NCBI GenBank assembly: GCA_023136145.1
Contig: JAGLRU010000046.1
Location: 1-5,847, forward strand
Direction: 5' to 3'
Source of the DNA: Alphaproteobacteria bacterium
GTDB taxonomy: Bacteria; Pseudomonadota; Alphaproteobacteria; Micavibrionales; UBA2020
Length of the DNA stretch: 5,847 nucleotides
In this document: one piece after another, positions 5,001 through 5,847 of the stretch
Position numbering within the stretch: the stretch's first letter is position 1
Layout: the number at the start of each line of letters is the position of its first letter
Notes under the pieces: model-generated
What the model was told of the DNA's origin: nothing
Databases searched by the model: none
What the model saw: the letters and a program-made list of their open reading frames with translations, nothing else
Program-made: the position numbers and the translations under genes

Positions 5001-5815
5001 TAAATATAGATACAGACAAAGTCGAGGCTGTCATACGTCATGTTGCTGCCACTGAAGTGATGCCACGTTTCAATACTTTGCTGCAATCTGAAATTCGTGA
5101 GAAAAAACCCGGCGATTTTGTGACAGTCGCTGATGAGGCTTCAGAAAAGGCATTTACAATTCTGTTGCAGGATATTCTTCCGGGATCGTTGGTGGTCGGC
5201 GAGGAAGCTGTTTCAAAGGACATATCTGTTCTAGACAAGTTTAAGGAGGATAAACCAGTCTGGGTTATTGATCCGATTGATGGCACATATAATTTTTCTC
5301 ATGGGAATAGCGAATTCGGCATTCTTATCGCGTTGGTGCAAAATGGGGTTACTTTGCATGGATGGGCTTTTGATGCACCTGGCAATCGTATGGCGCAGGC
5401 TGGAAAAGGCGAAGGCGCGTTTCTCGACGGCAAGCGTTTGAAGATCAAATGCGAGAAGACGGATATAAAAGAGTTGGTTGGGCAAGGTGGCGGGGGGTTG
5501 GCAGGGCGGTTTGATTCTGTGCGTCCTTTTTTCAAAGAAATTGTCAACTTGCGCTGTTCTCTGTACGACATTGTAAATTTTATCATTGGAAAAGCTGATT
5601 TTATCGTTCAGATGAATATGGTGACGCCGTGGGATCATGCAGCTGCCTGTCTTTTGGCGGAGGAAGCTGGCGGCATTGTTGCGATGGATGAAGATGGCAC
5701 TGCTTATGATCCGACCCGCTTTGGTCCTGCTTTTCTTATCGCAGCTCCTGACAGGGAATGGTGGCAGAAGCTGTATCCGATTTTATATCCAAGACTGCAT
5801 AAGCCGAAAAAATAA
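4997..5815 (+). CDS. Inositol monophosphatase family protein (SuhB-like)
   Basis: This is a Mg2+-dependent, Li+-sensitive-type phosphomonoesterase of the inositol monophosphatase superfamily, cytoplasmic, 272 residues. Motifs: GDFVTVADEASE (39-50), the metal ligand GEEA (68-71), WVIDPIDGTYNF (89-100) with Asp92, Asp95, Gly96 and Thr97 in the canonical DPIDGT signature, and PWDHAAACLLAEEAGG (211-226) with metal ligand Asp213. All catalytic positions seen are intact. The substrate cannot be fixed: inositol phosphates, histidinol phosphate or 3'-phosphoadenosine phosphate are handled by related proteins, so no symbol is given. ATG 4997 is the only start, as the frame closes at TGA 4982-4984. There is no Shine-Dalgarno, suggesting leaderless or weak initiation. 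The GIY-YIG relic's last stop overlaps its ATG. No terminator is visible in the 32 bases after the stop. Confidence 0.92.
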   Translation: MINIDTDKVEAVIRHVAATEVMPRFNTLLQSEIREKKPGDFVTVADEASEKAFTILLQDILPGSLVVGEEAVSKDISVLDKFKEDKPVWVIDPIDGTYNFSHGNSEFGILIALVQNGVTLHGWAFDAPGNRMAQAGKGEGAFLDGKRLKIKCEKTDIKELVGQGGGGLAGRFDSVRPFFKEIVNLRCSLYDIVNFIIGKADFIVQMNMVTPWDHAAACLLAEEAGGIVAMDEDGTAYDPTRFGPAFLIAAPDREWWQKLYPILYPRLHKPKK

Positions 5816-5847
5816 AAATTCCTAATGAATTGACTCAATCTCATCCC

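Noticed and set aside
5231..5638. Minus-strand ORFs opposite the phosphatase gene
   Set aside because: They overlap the catalytic motifs of the intact plus-strand gene and show no similarity of their own.
5816..5847. AATTC/GAATT inverted repeat after the phosphatase stop as a terminator
   Set aside because: The stem is only five AT-rich pairs with no T run, so there is no real support.
1..5847. CRISPR array, insertion sequence or prophage element
   Set aside because: No spaced direct repeats, transposase or integrase frame, or terminal inverted repeats were seen.

Overview
The window looks like part of an alphaproteobacterial chromosome with moderate GC content. The main reason is the gene order nuoL-nuoM-(nuoN)-birA-RNase J on the minus strand, which is the usual 3' end of the alphaproteobacterial complex I operon. 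The GIY-YIG nuclease remnant and the inositol-monophosphatase-like protein also look alphaproteobacterial. I cannot name a genus; an eroding or host-associated lineage is possible but not shown.

Layout. On the minus strand, read from about 4512 down to 1, a sigma70-like promoter (4484-4512) precedes a very tightly packed operon: a 28-codon relic of nuoK (4337-4423), nuoL (2505-4337), nuoM (997-2508), a 38-codon relic of nuoN (884-1000), birA (168-884) and the first 57 codons of an RNase J (1-171). Every junction is a TAATG or ATGA overlap, so the frames are translationally coupled. On the plus strand, a promoter (4598-4626) drives tRNA-Val(GAC) (4645-4719). A structured leader and a dead GIY-YIG nuclease gene (4828-5000) follow, then an intact inositol-monophosphatase-family gene (4997-5815). 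The last 32 bases hold no recognisable gene or terminator.

The unusual part is complex I. nuoM is full length and nuoL is almost so, and both keep their proton-channel Glu, Lys and His residues. The two subunits that connect them to the rest of the membrane arm are reduced to stubs. The nuoN stub joins a recognisable NuoN N-terminus (LDLTAIIPEL) to a recognisable NuoN C-terminus (VVAAYYYLCIVK), with roughly 440 codons missing. The nuoK stub ends in the typical NuoK tail (VEDVSLLKG). NuoL also stops after its lateral helix, without the last transmembrane helix (TM16) that anchors that helix next to NuoN. Start/stop overlaps with neighbouring genes survive in each case. nuoA-J are not upstream; a divergent tRNA gene lies there instead. 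Either complex I is split and nuoK/nuoN lie elsewhere, or it is decaying, or NuoL-NuoM persist as a reduced ion-translocating module, or the assembly has collapsed. Read mapping and a whole-genome search for nuoK and nuoN would separate these.
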